Source: Bacillota bacterium (GTDB taxonomy: Bacteria > Bacillota > Clostridia > Acetivibrionales > DTU013). From it: a stretch of 8,652 nt of DNA. The stretch covers positions 1 through 8,652 of the forward strand of contig JAEZMC010000028.1 in assembly GCA_023435805.1 (NCBI GenBank), given 5' to 3'. Below, in pieces: positions 1-7,550 of the stretch (the stretch's first letter is position 1; every line of letters starts with the position of its first letter). The position numbers and the translations under genes are program-made. A model generated the notes under the pieces. It ran no database searches. It had not been told where the DNA came from and saw only the letters and a list, made by a program, of their open reading frames with translations.

Positions 1-1058
1 TCAGCAGCTTTTTCTGCTGCATCCATTGTTCCGCCGGTATCCTTGAACGGAAGGCCTGTAAAGATATCCGTTGTAGGATTCTCAAGCTGTGCCTTGACAG
101 CGGCGGACTCTTTTGCGTGCTTGATGATATATTCGGTCAGCTTGCTGGTGTAACCAATGGAGCCGCCCGACATGCTGGAAATGGAATTCTCATCAGGCTT
201 TGCAATGCCGACAACCTTCAAGTCAAGGCCTTTATCATACAGATATTTCAGCCCTGCCGCCGTATTACGCAGATCGGTATAGGTTTCTGTATTCTCATCA
301 TACGTATAACAATCGGAACTGAGGATTGTCCGAAAATCTATGTTGCAGATTTCCTCATATGACCACTTCTGTTCCTCAAAAGGAACGGTTGTTTTGTCCT
401 TGGCAGCTTTCATAATCGCATCGATGTCGTCTTTCGATTTTAAACCCAACGCATAAAGCGTCAAATCGTCCAGCTCGTTATCCTGATCCACAAATAGAAC
501 GATCTCGTCGTACCGTGTTGGCCAGCTGCCGTAGAGCAGATCGTATTGTTTTTCTATAACCGGACTGACAAGACGGCCATTATCGCCGGGAAGCAGCTCC
601 CGCCAGAGCTGCATCTGTGTTTGCAGCATGGAGGTAGTGTCTCCCATTGGGGATTGACCCTGCATATTAAGCATGGGGGAAACATCCATCCCCATATATT
701 CGACCAGCAAATCACTCATCAGTGCCTGCGTATCGGAACGGATGATGTCGCCGTCCACATTTTTTGTGTATATCAGCAGATCGGTGTCATAGGTATATTG
801 TACAGTGCTGACAGCATCGTGCAGACTGCTGTTTTCATCCGCACGTTCTTTTTCGATATATTTCCGGAAGGCTTTCAGGTCGTTCTCCTGCTCATCCAGG
901 GAATTGACGGAATTCATCAAATCATGGAACATGGACTTCTGATAAACGGCGTCGTTTTCATGCTCCGATGTTGATTTCGCTTTTCCCATAAAGGTGGTAA
1001 GCAATTTGCTGACATCCACATGCTGCGCCTCAATTGTCAGTGGGTAGGAGGAAAGCGT
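1..1058 (-). pseudogene. Permease part of ABC protein, after frameshift, 3' end cut by window
   Basis: Reading minus-strand codons from 1058 down to the edge gives about 352 codons with no stop. They continue the ABC protein upstream in the frame that would be used if one extra A stood at 1058-1059. The protein is hydrophilic and looks like the large extracytoplasmic loop after the first membrane helix of an FtsX/MacB-type permease. One segment reads LLYGSWPTRYDEIVLFVD (about 535-481), which resembles the core of MacB-like domains; another reads LKVVGIAKPDENS (about 216-184). The remaining membrane helices would lie beyond the left edge. It has no start codon or ribosome binding site of its own, so it would not be made unless the frameshift is an artefact or is bypassed. 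Apart from that single base it shows no decay, so either a recent mutation or a sequence error fits. Confidence 0.75.
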
Positions 1059-1975
1059 TGCTCCTGTATGTTGTCAATGTACATTGTCATACCTTGGGAC
1101 ACAGCATAGATCAAAGCAATGCCGATGATGCCGATGGAACCGGCAAAGGAGGTCAGCGCCGTACTGCCTTTCTTGGTGAAGAGGTTTTTCAAAGACAGGC
1201 CGAAAGAGGTACCAAAAGACATGGACGGTTTCTTTTTCTTACAGTGATCCATTACCTTCTTTTCGTATTCCTGCTTTTCCTGCATGCTCTCTGCTTTTGT
1301 AAGCGGGGCGGAATCATCGGTGATCTTGCCGTCGAGCATACGTATGATACGTGTAGAATATTTCTCCGCAAGAGCCGGATTGTGCGTGACCATAATGACA
1401 AGCCGGTCTTTGGCGATTTCTTTGAGAATATCCATGACCTGGACGCTCGTTTCGGTGTCAAGAGCACCGGTTGGCTCGTCAGCCAGTATGATATCCGGAT
1501 TGTTGACAATGGCACGGGCAATGGCGACACGCTGCATCTGTCCGCCAGACATCTCGCCCGGTTTTTTGCTGAGCTGATTACCGAGTCCAACCCGCTCCAA
1601 AGCTTCCTTTGCCCGTTTCCTGCCCTCTGCTTTGGTTTCGCCGGAAAGCGTCAGCGCCAGCTCCACATTCTGTAAAACCGTCTGGTGCGGAATTAAATTG
1701 TAGCTCTGAAATACGAAGCCGATGGAGTGATTGCGATAGGCATCCCAATCCCTGTCTGTGAAATCCTTTGTGGATATACCGTTAATAACCAGGTCTCCGC
1801 TGGTATACTGATCAAGACCGCCAATGATGTTGAGCATGGTGGTCTTGCCGCAGCCGGAGGGACCCAGGATGGAGACATATTCACTCTTGCGGAATTGCAG
1901 GTCGATGCCTTTGAGTGCCTCAACGTTTTCTCCTCCGACGGGATATACTTTTACAATATTTTTTAATTCTAGCAT
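1037..1975 (-). CDS. ABC transporter ATPase domain with start of fused permease, truncated by frameshift
   Basis: This is the MacB/LolD-type ATPase half of a fused ATPase-permease protein, which would couple ATP hydrolysis to export or to mechanotransmission at the membrane. Visible motifs are Walker A GPSGCGKT (residues 38-45), Q-loop Gln90, signature SGGQMQR (about 143-149), Walker B IILADEP (162-168) and H-loop His198. A linker rich in Lys and Glu follows, then one membrane helix (about 274-296), the first of the permease. The ATG at 1975 is preferred over an in-frame GTG at 1993: AAAGGAG lies 8 bases before the ATG, whereas the GTG overlaps that site. After Gln306 the frame breaks and ends with six unrelated residues, giving 312 aa where an intact protein would be far longer. 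It starts 49 bases after the Hsp70 gene with no clear terminator between, so co-transcription is possible. Substrate unknown. Confidence 0.85.
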   Translation of the reverse strand: MLELKNIVKVYPVGGENVEALKGIDLQFRKSEYVSILGPSGCGKTTMLNIIGGLDQYTSGDLVINGISTKDFTDRDWDAYRNHSIGFVFQSYNLIPHQTVLQNVELALTLSGETKAEGRKRAKEALERVGLGNQLSKKPGEMSGGQMQRVAIARAIVNNPDIILADEPTGALDTETSVQVMDILKEIAKDRLVIMVTHNPALAEKYSTRIIRMLDGKITDDSAPLTKAESMQEKQEYEKKVMDHCKKKKPSMSFGTSFGLSLKNLFTKKGSTALTSFAGSIGIIGIALIYAVSQGMTMYIDNIQEQRFPPTH

Positions 1976-2024
1976 ATGTTCTACTCCTTTCACCTGACGA
2001 AACAGGCAGCATGTAAAAGATTAG

Positions 2025-3815
2025 CTACCTGCTCCCGGTACTGTCCATACCTGCAAGCCTAAAGGCGGCGGCACTGCTGCTTTCAAGCCGGTTGATCGAA
2101 TCACGGACAGCTGAGATGCCGCTGTCGGTCATCTTATCTGCTCTGTGTTTCATCAGAAGCTTACGCAGTTCCGTAATATCTGATTTGATCTGCTTCCTAT
2201 CTTTTTTATCAAGTTGTTTGCCGGCCTTGTTCAAAGCCTGTTCTGCCATATTCAGCAAACGGTTTGCTTCATTTATTATATCCAGCGCTTTCCTGCGAAT
2301 GCCGTCCTGCGCTGTGTATTGCTCCGCATCCCGGATAGCCTGCTCAATTTCTGCATCGGACATTTTTTCATTGTCGGTAATGGTGATGGACTGCTCTTTG
2401 CCGCTGTCCAGGTCCTTGGCGGAAACCTTCAGAATGCCGTTGGTGTCTATGTCAAAGGTTACTTCGATCTGCGGAACACCGGCCGGTGCCGCTTTGATTC
2501 CGTTCAATCTGAATTTTCCAATGGTTTTGTTATCCCTGGCCATCGGGCGTTCCCCTTGAAGGACGTGAATCTCTACGTTCCGCTGATACGGTGCTGCCGT
2601 TGAAAATACCTGTGAATAGTGAATCGGCAGCGTTGAATTGCGTTCCACAAGCCGTGTTGCCACTCCGCCGACCGTTTCAATGGAAAGACTCAGCGGGGTT
2701 ACATCCAGAAGAAGGATACTGTTTCCTTCGCCGTGAAGCTGCATGGAGCCGCCTGAAAGCGTATCTCCCTGAACAGCAGCACCCTGTGCCACACATTCAT
2801 CCGGGTTGATGTTCCTGGACGGAATGATCCCGGTCAGCGCCTGAACCTTTTCCTGCACGGCAGGGATACGTGTTGAACCGCCGACAAGAATTACCTTGCC
2901 AAGCTCGGATGCGGCTATGCCGGCGTCCGTCAGCGCGTTCTGCACCGGAATGGCGGTACGATCCACCAGATCCCGTGTCAACTCGTTGAATTTTGCCCGC
3001 GTCAGCGTATATTCAAAGTTCAGCGGATTGCCATGTGCCTGTGTTAGATACGGCAGAGCGATATAGGTGCTTTCGGTGCCGGACAGCTCTTTTTTCGCCA
3101 GTTCTGCGGCTTCTCTGACACGCTGAAGGGCAGCATAATCTTTTCGCAGATCCAGCTGGTGTTCTCTTTTAATCACTTCCAGCAAATGATTGGTCACCCG
3201 CTCGTCAAAATCATCTCCGCCGAGATGGTTGTCACCGTTGGTTGCAAGAACCTCGATGACGCCCTGGCCGATTTCTATAATAGAAACGGCGAAGGTTCCT
3301 CCGCCAAGGTCATATACCATAATTTTCTGCGGGCTTCCGTTATCCAGTCCATAGGCAAGAGCAGCGCTGGTTGGTTCGTTAATGATTCGTTTAACATTCA
3401 ATCCGGCGATTCTGCCGGCATCCTTCGTAGCCTGACGCTGGATGTCGTTAAAATATGCCGGAACAGTAATCACGGCGTCGGTAACTTCCTCACCGAGATA
3501 GTTCTCAGCGTCCTTCCGCAGCTTGCGCAGGATCATGGCGCTGATTTCCTGCGGCGAATAGGCTTTGCCGTCAATGGAAGTTCTCCAGTCTGTTCCCATG
3601 TGCCGCTTTACCGAGCTGATCGTCTGCTTTGGGTTGACCACAGCCTGCCGCAGTGCCGTGTCGCCGACAAGCCGTTCCCCGTCTTTTGTAAAAGCAACGA
3701 CACTCGGCGTCGTTCGGTTTCCTTTTTCATTCGGTATGATAATCGGCTTTCCGCCCTCTACGACGGAAACACAGCTGTTGGTTGTGCCAAGATCGATCCC
3801 GATTGTTTTACTCAT
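2025..3815 (-). CDS. Hsp70/DnaK-family chaperone, accessory paralog with altered active site
   Basis: An ATP-driven cytosolic folding chaperone of 596 aa, near the roughly 610 aa of Gram-positive DnaK. The nucleotide-binding domain covers about residues 1-355 with IGIDLGTTNS (5-14), catalytic Lys70, VPAYFND (118-124), Glu147 in the INEPTSAA stretch, and the phosphate-2 motif at 169-176. The usual linker with LLLDVTPLSL follows, then a beta-sandwich substrate-binding domain (for example IHVLQGERPMARDNKT and PQIEVTFDIDTNGILKVSAKDL) and a helical lid. Two oddities: the motif reads DLGGGTFA, with Ala176 replacing the Asp that helps bind the metal and phosphates (Asp201 in E. coli DnaK), and the C terminus lacks the acidic tail of DnaK. 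AAAGGAG stands 9 bases before the ATG. The J-domain gene ends 17 bases upstream and is the likely partner. With no grpE or hrcA nearby, it is probably a second, specialised Hsp70; it could still be the only DnaK of a divergent genome. Confidence 0.93.
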   Translation of the reverse strand: MSKTIGIDLGTTNSCVSVVEGGKPIIIPNEKGNRTTPSVVAFTKDGERLVGDTALRQAVVNPKQTISSVKRHMGTDWRTSIDGKAYSPQEISAMILRKLRKDAENYLGEEVTDAVITVPAYFNDIQRQATKDAGRIAGLNVKRIINEPTSAALAYGLDNGSPQKIMVYDLGGGTFAVSIIEIGQGVIEVLATNGDNHLGGDDFDERVTNHLLEVIKREHQLDLRKDYAALQRVREAAELAKKELSGTESTYIALPYLTQAHGNPLNFEYTLTRAKFNELTRDLVDRTAIPVQNALTDAGIAASELGKVILVGGSTRIPAVQEKVQALTGIIPSRNINPDECVAQGAAVQGDTLSGGSMQLHGEGNSILLLDVTPLSLSIETVGGVATRLVERNSTLPIHYSQVFSTAAPYQRNVEIHVLQGERPMARDNKTIGKFRLNGIKAAPAGVPQIEVTFDIDTNGILKVSAKDLDSGKEQSITITDNEKMSDAEIEQAIRDAEQYTAQDGIRRKALDIINEANRLLNMAEQALNKAGKQLDKKDRKQIKSDITELRKLLMKHRADKMTDSGISAVRDSINRLESSSAAAFRLAGMDSTGSR

Positions 3816-3832
3816 GGTTCAAAACTCCTTTC

Positions 3833-4612
3833 TTATCTGCAGCGGAGACAGCAGAGCGGACCGCAGCAAAATTGCACGGCTATCAGTCCGAAGCATATTT
3901 TTTGCAAATTGAGCGCGTGCATATCAAAGCCGCGCGCGTTGTTTTCGTATGTTTGTCCGGCTTGACGGTATTTCTGCAGCAGATGATGATACATCCGATT
4001 GTTTGGATCCATCTGCACAGCCTTCTGCATGTGATCCACCGCTAATACGGTGTTGCCCAGTCCACTGTTGGCAACGGCACTTAAGTAATACCAGCGGGCG
4101 TTTCTGAAATTGCTTGTAATATGAGATAAAATGCTGACCGCATCCTGATAACGGTTGCTGCGGATGGCGTTTACTGCATTCAATATCTCACGGCTGTCGC
4201 CGGATTCCGGCTGCGGACTGGTATTATATTGCTGGGTATTGCCGAATCCGAAGCCGAAGATATCTCCGAAATCAAACCCGCTGAAATCACTTGCCCAGCC
4301 GCCGGGACCCTGATATCCGCCGTAGCTTTGACTGCTTCCGGTACGCTGACTGCTTTGGCTTCCGTAGCCGAAACCGCCGTAGGTGTTCTGCGATTGCTGC
4401 CGTTGCTGCTGTGCTCGTTTGGCAGCGAATTTTTCGGGATTCGTGAGCATGTCGTAGGCTTCATTCACTTCGTTCATCTTATGGATTGCATTCGGATCGT
4501 TCGGATGAAGATCGGGGTGATATTCCTTTGCCTTTTGCCGGTATGCTTTTTTGATTTCTTCGGGCGTGGCGTTCTGCGACACTCCGAGAACCTTATAGGG
4601 ATCGCCTGCCAT
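3833..4612 (-). CDS. J-domain co-chaperone with TPR-like region and cysteine-rich tail
   Basis: A 259-aa Hsp40-like protein that should stimulate the ATPase of the adjacent Hsp70. The J domain spans about residues 4-66 with the HPD motif at 32-34. A Gln/Ser/Gly-rich, probably disordered stretch follows (66-135), including a Gly/Phe segment at 112-124 like the G/F region of DnaJ. Residues 141-222 form a helical TPR-like repeat region (pattern DAVSILSHI, ARWYYLSAVANSGLGN, AVDHMQKAVQMDPNN). There is no DnaJ zinc finger or C-terminal substrate domain. Instead the last 20 residues carry six cysteines (240, 249, 250, 254, 255, 258), suggesting metal or redox chemistry. The ATG at 4612 was chosen because it overlaps the stop of the upstream gene as TGATG, a sign of translational coupling, and because the J domain starts there. 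Two tandem GGAG-type ribosome binding sites lie inside the end of the upstream gene. A longer form from 4663 is possible but unlikely. Confidence 0.88.
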   Translation of the reverse strand: MAGDPYKVLGVSQNATPEEIKKAYRQKAKEYHPDLHPNDPNAIHKMNEVNEAYDMLTNPEKFAAKRAQQQRQQSQNTYGGFGYGSQSSQRTGSSQSYGGYQGPGGWASDFSGFDFGDIFGFGFGNTQQYNTSPQPESGDSREILNAVNAIRSNRYQDAVSILSHITSNFRNARWYYLSAVANSGLGNTVLAVDHMQKAVQMDPNNRMYHHLLQKYRQAGQTYENNARGFDMHALNLQKICFGLIAVQFCCGPLCCLRCR

Positions 4613-5436
4613 CACTTCGTTCTTCTCCTTTCCTCCTTTATTTCTCGATTGAACTTGATCCATAAGCCGGAATAAAGAATGTTTCGCAGAAGGTTTGCAT
4701 CCTGTACGATGGGCAGAATCTCAAACGCTTCAGAGGCTTTGCCAAGCACCAGCTTCAGAGTTGAGCGCATTTCGTCCGGTGTCTGCATCAGCATCTTAAA
4801 CGGATTGTAGCTGCCGCACTTAATATCTTGTTTCAGATCTACGGCCGCATCGGCAAGATAGATAAATTTACCGAGGCTGTAGCCCAGATTACAAAGCTGC
4901 TCTTCCCAATGATCCTTTTTGTATAGAAAAACGGCGCTCATTAAGTGTCCAAAGCAGTTGGCAGCTGCATCCGGTGCTTCCGTCCTTTCGTTTTCAATCC
5001 GGGACAGCTCCGAAAGGCAGTCTTCCATAGCTTTACATTGATCCTGCCATTGCTGCCTGACGCTTTTATATTCGCCGGCAAGCTGCCATGCATACCATTT
5101 CTTTGGCAGGGAGTGATCGTCCTGCCAGTCATCGAGACACTTATAATAGGTCAGCGCTACCGTCATATCGGCGGCGTACTCAATATAGCGATTCTGTACA
5201 TACCTGTGCTTTTTGCTCGGGTGTACACCACAAAGACTTTCTCCTCCGGATTCATCCGGTTCGTAGAGCGAGGACAGGAGGAGCGCCAAAAAGGTCAGGT
5301 CGTAGCTCAGCCCCAAACGGGAGAGAGTACCGTGACGCTCGCCGAGAGTTCTGCACAGACCGCAGTACACCGCGTGATAACGCTCTTTTTCTTCCTCTGC
5401 CAAATCATTCAAATTCGCCTGCACGTGTCCAAACAT
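4612..5436 (-). CDS. DUF5685-like protein of unknown function, first gene of chaperone module
   Basis: A 274-aa, mostly helical cytosolic protein without signal peptide or membrane helix. From memory its start (MFGHVQANLNDL, then YCGLCRTLGERHG) matches the family called DUF5685, often annotated near J-domain and Hsp70 genes in Clostridia; a profile search should confirm this. Visible features are a CxxC pair (Cys25, Cys28), further cysteines and a histidine (Cys69, His72), a cluster DDWQDD at 102-107, and DAAVDLKQD at 196-204 followed by GSYNPF. The two Asp-rich motifs, roughly 95 residues apart in a helical protein, recall isoprenoid synthases of the squalene/phytoene type, but this is only a visual resemblance. 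GGAGG lies 6 bases before the ATG. Its stop overlaps the start of the J-domain gene, so the products are probably made together. It may be a client, adaptor or enzyme matured by the chaperones. Confidence 0.8.
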   Translation of the reverse strand: MFGHVQANLNDLAEEEKERYHAVYCGLCRTLGERHGTLSRLGLSYDLTFLALLLSSLYEPDESGGESLCGVHPSKKHRYVQNRYIEYAADMTVALTYYKCLDDWQDDHSLPKKWYAWQLAGEYKSVRQQWQDQCKAMEDCLSELSRIENERTEAPDAAANCFGHLMSAVFLYKKDHWEEQLCNLGYSLGKFIYLADAAVDLKQDIKCGSYNPFKMLMQTPDEMRSTLKLVLGKASEAFEILPIVQDANLLRNILYSGLWIKFNREIKEERRRTK

Positions 5437-5517
5437 TCTTTTCCTCCGTTCTTCAAACCTTATTCAAACGAGTTATGACATTCATTTTCCATGCCTCTTC
5501 TTTGGGGCTTTTTTTGA

Positions 5518-6231
5518 TCAAGCCTGCATGATATGTTCATCGCTGCGCTCAGCATAGACTTTGGAACGCAGGTGATCCATCCGGGTATCCAGTTCGGCGC
5601 TTAAGTCTGCGCAGTACTTGAGTTCCTTTGCCATTTGCGCATTGAAATCCATTGCCTTTTTATAGCGGAGCTGGTGTTCTAAACTCGCCCATGAATCCAT
5701 GGCGATGGTGCGTAGTTGAATTTCCGCTTTCATCATGCGCTTTTCCTGCTGCAGGAAGATCGGAACCGCCACAATCAGATGCAGGCTGCGATAACCGTTG
5801 CTTTTCGGATGGGCGATATAGTCCTTTTTTTCAGTGAGCTTGATATCATCCTGCTTTAGCAGCGCATCAGCCAGCATATACACATCGTCTGTAAAGGAAC
5901 AAATCACACGGATACCGGCGATGTCGTTCAGGTTGTCTTCGATGCTCTGGATTGTCGGCGGGCATCCTTTCTTGCTCAGCTTTTTCTGGATGCTATGGGG
6001 GGTTTTCAGCCTTGTTTTAATCGCGCTGATGGGCTGCCTGTTAAAACGCAGCGAAAATTCCTCGTTCAGCACATTGAATTTCGTTTCTATTTCCATCATC
6101 GCACACTTGTAGTAGGACATCTGTATGGCAAAGGAATGGGTCTTCTGAATCGCCCATTCCACTATATCCCGATTAACAAGGGATTGTATCTGTTCCAAAC
6201 TAGTTTGGTCCTTAATCGATAAATCATGCAT
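5518..6231 (-). CDS. Small alarmone synthetase, GTP pyrophosphokinase (RelQ/RelP type)
   Basis: A 237-aa single-domain enzyme expected to transfer pyrophosphate from ATP to GDP or GTP, making (p)ppGpp, the stringent-response messenger, in the cytosol. The RelA/SpoT synthetase domain spans about residues 40-195. It has LNDIAGIRVICSF (101-113) with the metal-binding Asp103, KSNGYRSLHL (143-152) for nucleotide binding, and AEIQLRTIAMDSWASLEH (169-186) with catalytic Glu170. There is no HD hydrolase, TGS or ACT domain, so it should synthesise but not degrade. A helical C-terminal tail resembles that used by RelQ/RelP proteins to form tetramers. The ATG at 6231 is preferred because AGGGAG lies 7 bases upstream and homology starts there; an in-frame extension to 6453 crosses the promoter region and looks non-coding. 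A site shared with the promoter of the neighbouring two-component system suggests control by that system. Confidence 0.92.
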   Translation of the reverse strand: MHDLSIKDQTSLEQIQSLVNRDIVEWAIQKTHSFAIQMSYYKCAMMEIETKFNVLNEEFSLRFNRQPISAIKTRLKTPHSIQKKLSKKGCPPTIQSIEDNLNDIAGIRVICSFTDDVYMLADALLKQDDIKLTEKKDYIAHPKSNGYRSLHLIVAVPIFLQQEKRMMKAEIQLRTIAMDSWASLEHQLRYKKAMDFNAQMAKELKYCADLSAELDTRMDHLRSKVYAERSDEHIMQA

Positions 6232-6264
6232 TGGCTTTCTCCCTTTCTTCTTTGTTACAGCGAT

Positions 6265-6298
6265 AGGATAGCAGACAAATCTAAACTGAAAAGAAACT
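6265..6298 (-). promoter_or_regulatory. Predicted promoter and OmpR-type regulator site before alarmone synthetase gene
   Basis: On the minus strand, 6298-6280 reads AGTTTCTTTTCAGTTTAGA, with two AGTTT copies 11 bases apart. Six bases later come TGC and TATCCT (6273-6265), an extended -10 box. The expected -35 position holds only CTTTTC, a poor match, so an activator is likely. The element differs by one base from that before the response-regulator gene and has the same spacing to the -10. It sits 48 bases before the start codon. Confidence 0.6.
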
Positions 6299-6488
6299 CG
6301 ATGAGTCGTTTCATATAATGGATTACAGACGCGCGCCGGGTCAGCACGCAGGTCAGATTGCCGACGTGGAAAGCCAGTATGAATAGCCAGCATGAACAAG
6401 AAGAGAATCGTATCGTATAGATACCAAATATTGGAGCAGAACGACAGCGGCAATCAAAGCGTTTCAAGGCTGAAAAGTCAGTGCCATA

Positions 6489-7550
6489 TCATTTTTCTTT
6501 CGGCAATGCCACTGTAAAAATGGTCTTTCCGTTGCCGCTTGATACATTGATATAACCACGGTGGAGCCTGACGATTTGCTTGACGATGGCAAGGCCGATG
6601 CCGTTGCCCTCCGTAGCATGGGATTCATCCGCCTGATAGAATTTATTGAAGATGCGTTCCCGGATTTCCTTAGGGATTTCGCTTCCCGTATTCATAACAG
6701 AGATGAGAAGAAGGCCTTCCGTTTCAGTTATGTCTACCTCGACAAAGCCTCCTTCCGACGCAAACTTAACGGCGTTGTCGATCAGATTGATCCACACCTG
6801 CTTGAGCATTTCCTCGTTTGCATCAATATAATACTCGTTAAAATCAATATTCAGCTCGACGTTCTTCTTCATCCATTTGTTTTCCAGCAGCAGCGCGCAG
6901 TTCCGTATCTGTTCGGAAAGGTTGAAGCGTGTCACATCAGTCAGGATCGCCTGGTTCTCGACCTTCGTCAGATTCAACACGTTGGTTGCCATATAGGAAA
7001 GGCGCAGCGATTCTTCTTCAATGATGTCGATGTATTCCGCCCTTTGTTCCTCCGTCAGGTTGCCGCGTTTGAGGAGCTTGGCAAATCCGGCAATAGAGAC
7101 GATCGGTGTTTTGAACTCGTGCGAGAAATTGTTGATGAAATCCGAGCGGAGCATTTCCGTATGCTCGAGTTCTTCCGCCAGCCGATTGAAGCTGTCTGTC
7201 AGCTCCACCGCCGTGGAGTGCCTGCCAAGCGGCGTACTGAAGTTCAGCCTCGTTTTATAATCGCCGGAAGCAAGGCGGTTCATCGCGTTGATGATCTTGT
7301 TGACCGGCTTCAGCGGAATACGGCTTGTGATTGCCGTGAGCACCGTTCCGAACAGAACGCTCCAGACAGCAACGTTTAGAACGAAGTAGTCGGTTTTGAG
7401 AACGATATTTTTGGGAGGAACCACTCCTTTATGCACAAGGAATATGATCACACCGCCGATAATCGTCATCGTCGCGATAAAGAAGCAGAAAACCACACCT
7501 GAGAAAAGAAGCGTCAAAGCAAACCGCTGCTTGCGTTCTTCTTTTTTCAT
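6489..7550 (-). CDS. Membrane sensor histidine kinase of two-component system
   Basis: A 353-aa class I sensor kinase. Two membrane helices (about 12-39 and 56-76) enclose only about 15 outside residues, so it lacks a real extracellular sensor domain. Such kinases typically sense within the membrane or through a partner protein. A HAMP linker (about 78-131) is followed by the dimerisation/H-box FSHEFKTP with phospho-acceptor His144, the N-box WINLIDNAVKFA (253-264), a G1 box written MNTGSEIP (286-293), an F-box around FNKFYQAD (301-308), and the G2 box GNGIGLAIV (315-323). In G1 the usual Asp is Asn, a variant I believe is common in this kinase group, so activity is still expected. Its ATG overlaps the regulator stop by 4 bases (ATGA), showing a co-translated pair. 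The signal is unknown; the topology resembles kinases for envelope or antibiotic stress. Confidence 0.93.
   Translation of the reverse strand: MKKEERKQRFALTLLFSGVVFCFFIATMTIIGGVIIFLVHKGVVPPKNIVLKTDYFVLNVAVWSVLFGTVLTAITSRIPLKPVNKIINAMNRLASGDYKTRLNFSTPLGRHSTAVELTDSFNRLAEELEHTEMLRSDFINNFSHEFKTPIVSIAGFAKLLKRGNLTEEQRAEYIDIIEEESLRLSYMATNVLNLTKVENQAILTDVTRFNLSEQIRNCALLLENKWMKKNVELNIDFNEYYIDANEEMLKQVWINLIDNAVKFASEGGFVEVDITETEGLLLISVMNTGSEIPKEIRERIFNKFYQADESHATEGNGIGLAIVKQIVRLHRGYINVSSGNGKTIFTVALPKEK

Noticed and set aside
1034..1675. Long plus-strand open frames opposite the ABC ATPase, Hsp70, kinase and other genes (for example 1034-1675, 3159-3965, 6561-7379).
   Set aside because: They lie antisense to genes with full, recognisable motifs and show no family features or ribosome binding sites of their own.
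4613..4663. Longer start of the J-domain protein, overlapping the upstream gene by 52 bases.
   Set aside because: The extra 17 residues are charged and unlike a J domain, and the tandem ribosome binding sites lie inside this stretch and serve the ATG at 4612.
5493..5515. GCCTC-loop-GGGGC hairpin followed by seven T's, like an intrinsic terminator on the plus strand.
   Set aside because: The stem is only 5 pairs including one G-T pair, and no plus-strand gene exists to be terminated. On the minus strand the hairpin has no T-run after it, so it does not separate the synthetase from the chaperone genes.
6232..6453. In-frame 74-codon upstream extension of the alarmone synthetase.
   Set aside because: It crosses the predicted promoter and operator, lacks family similarity, and a good ribosome binding site marks the ATG at 6231.
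6470..6488. CTGA/TCAG hairpin just after the kinase stop as a terminator.
   Set aside because: The stem is short and bulged and no T-run follows on the minus strand.
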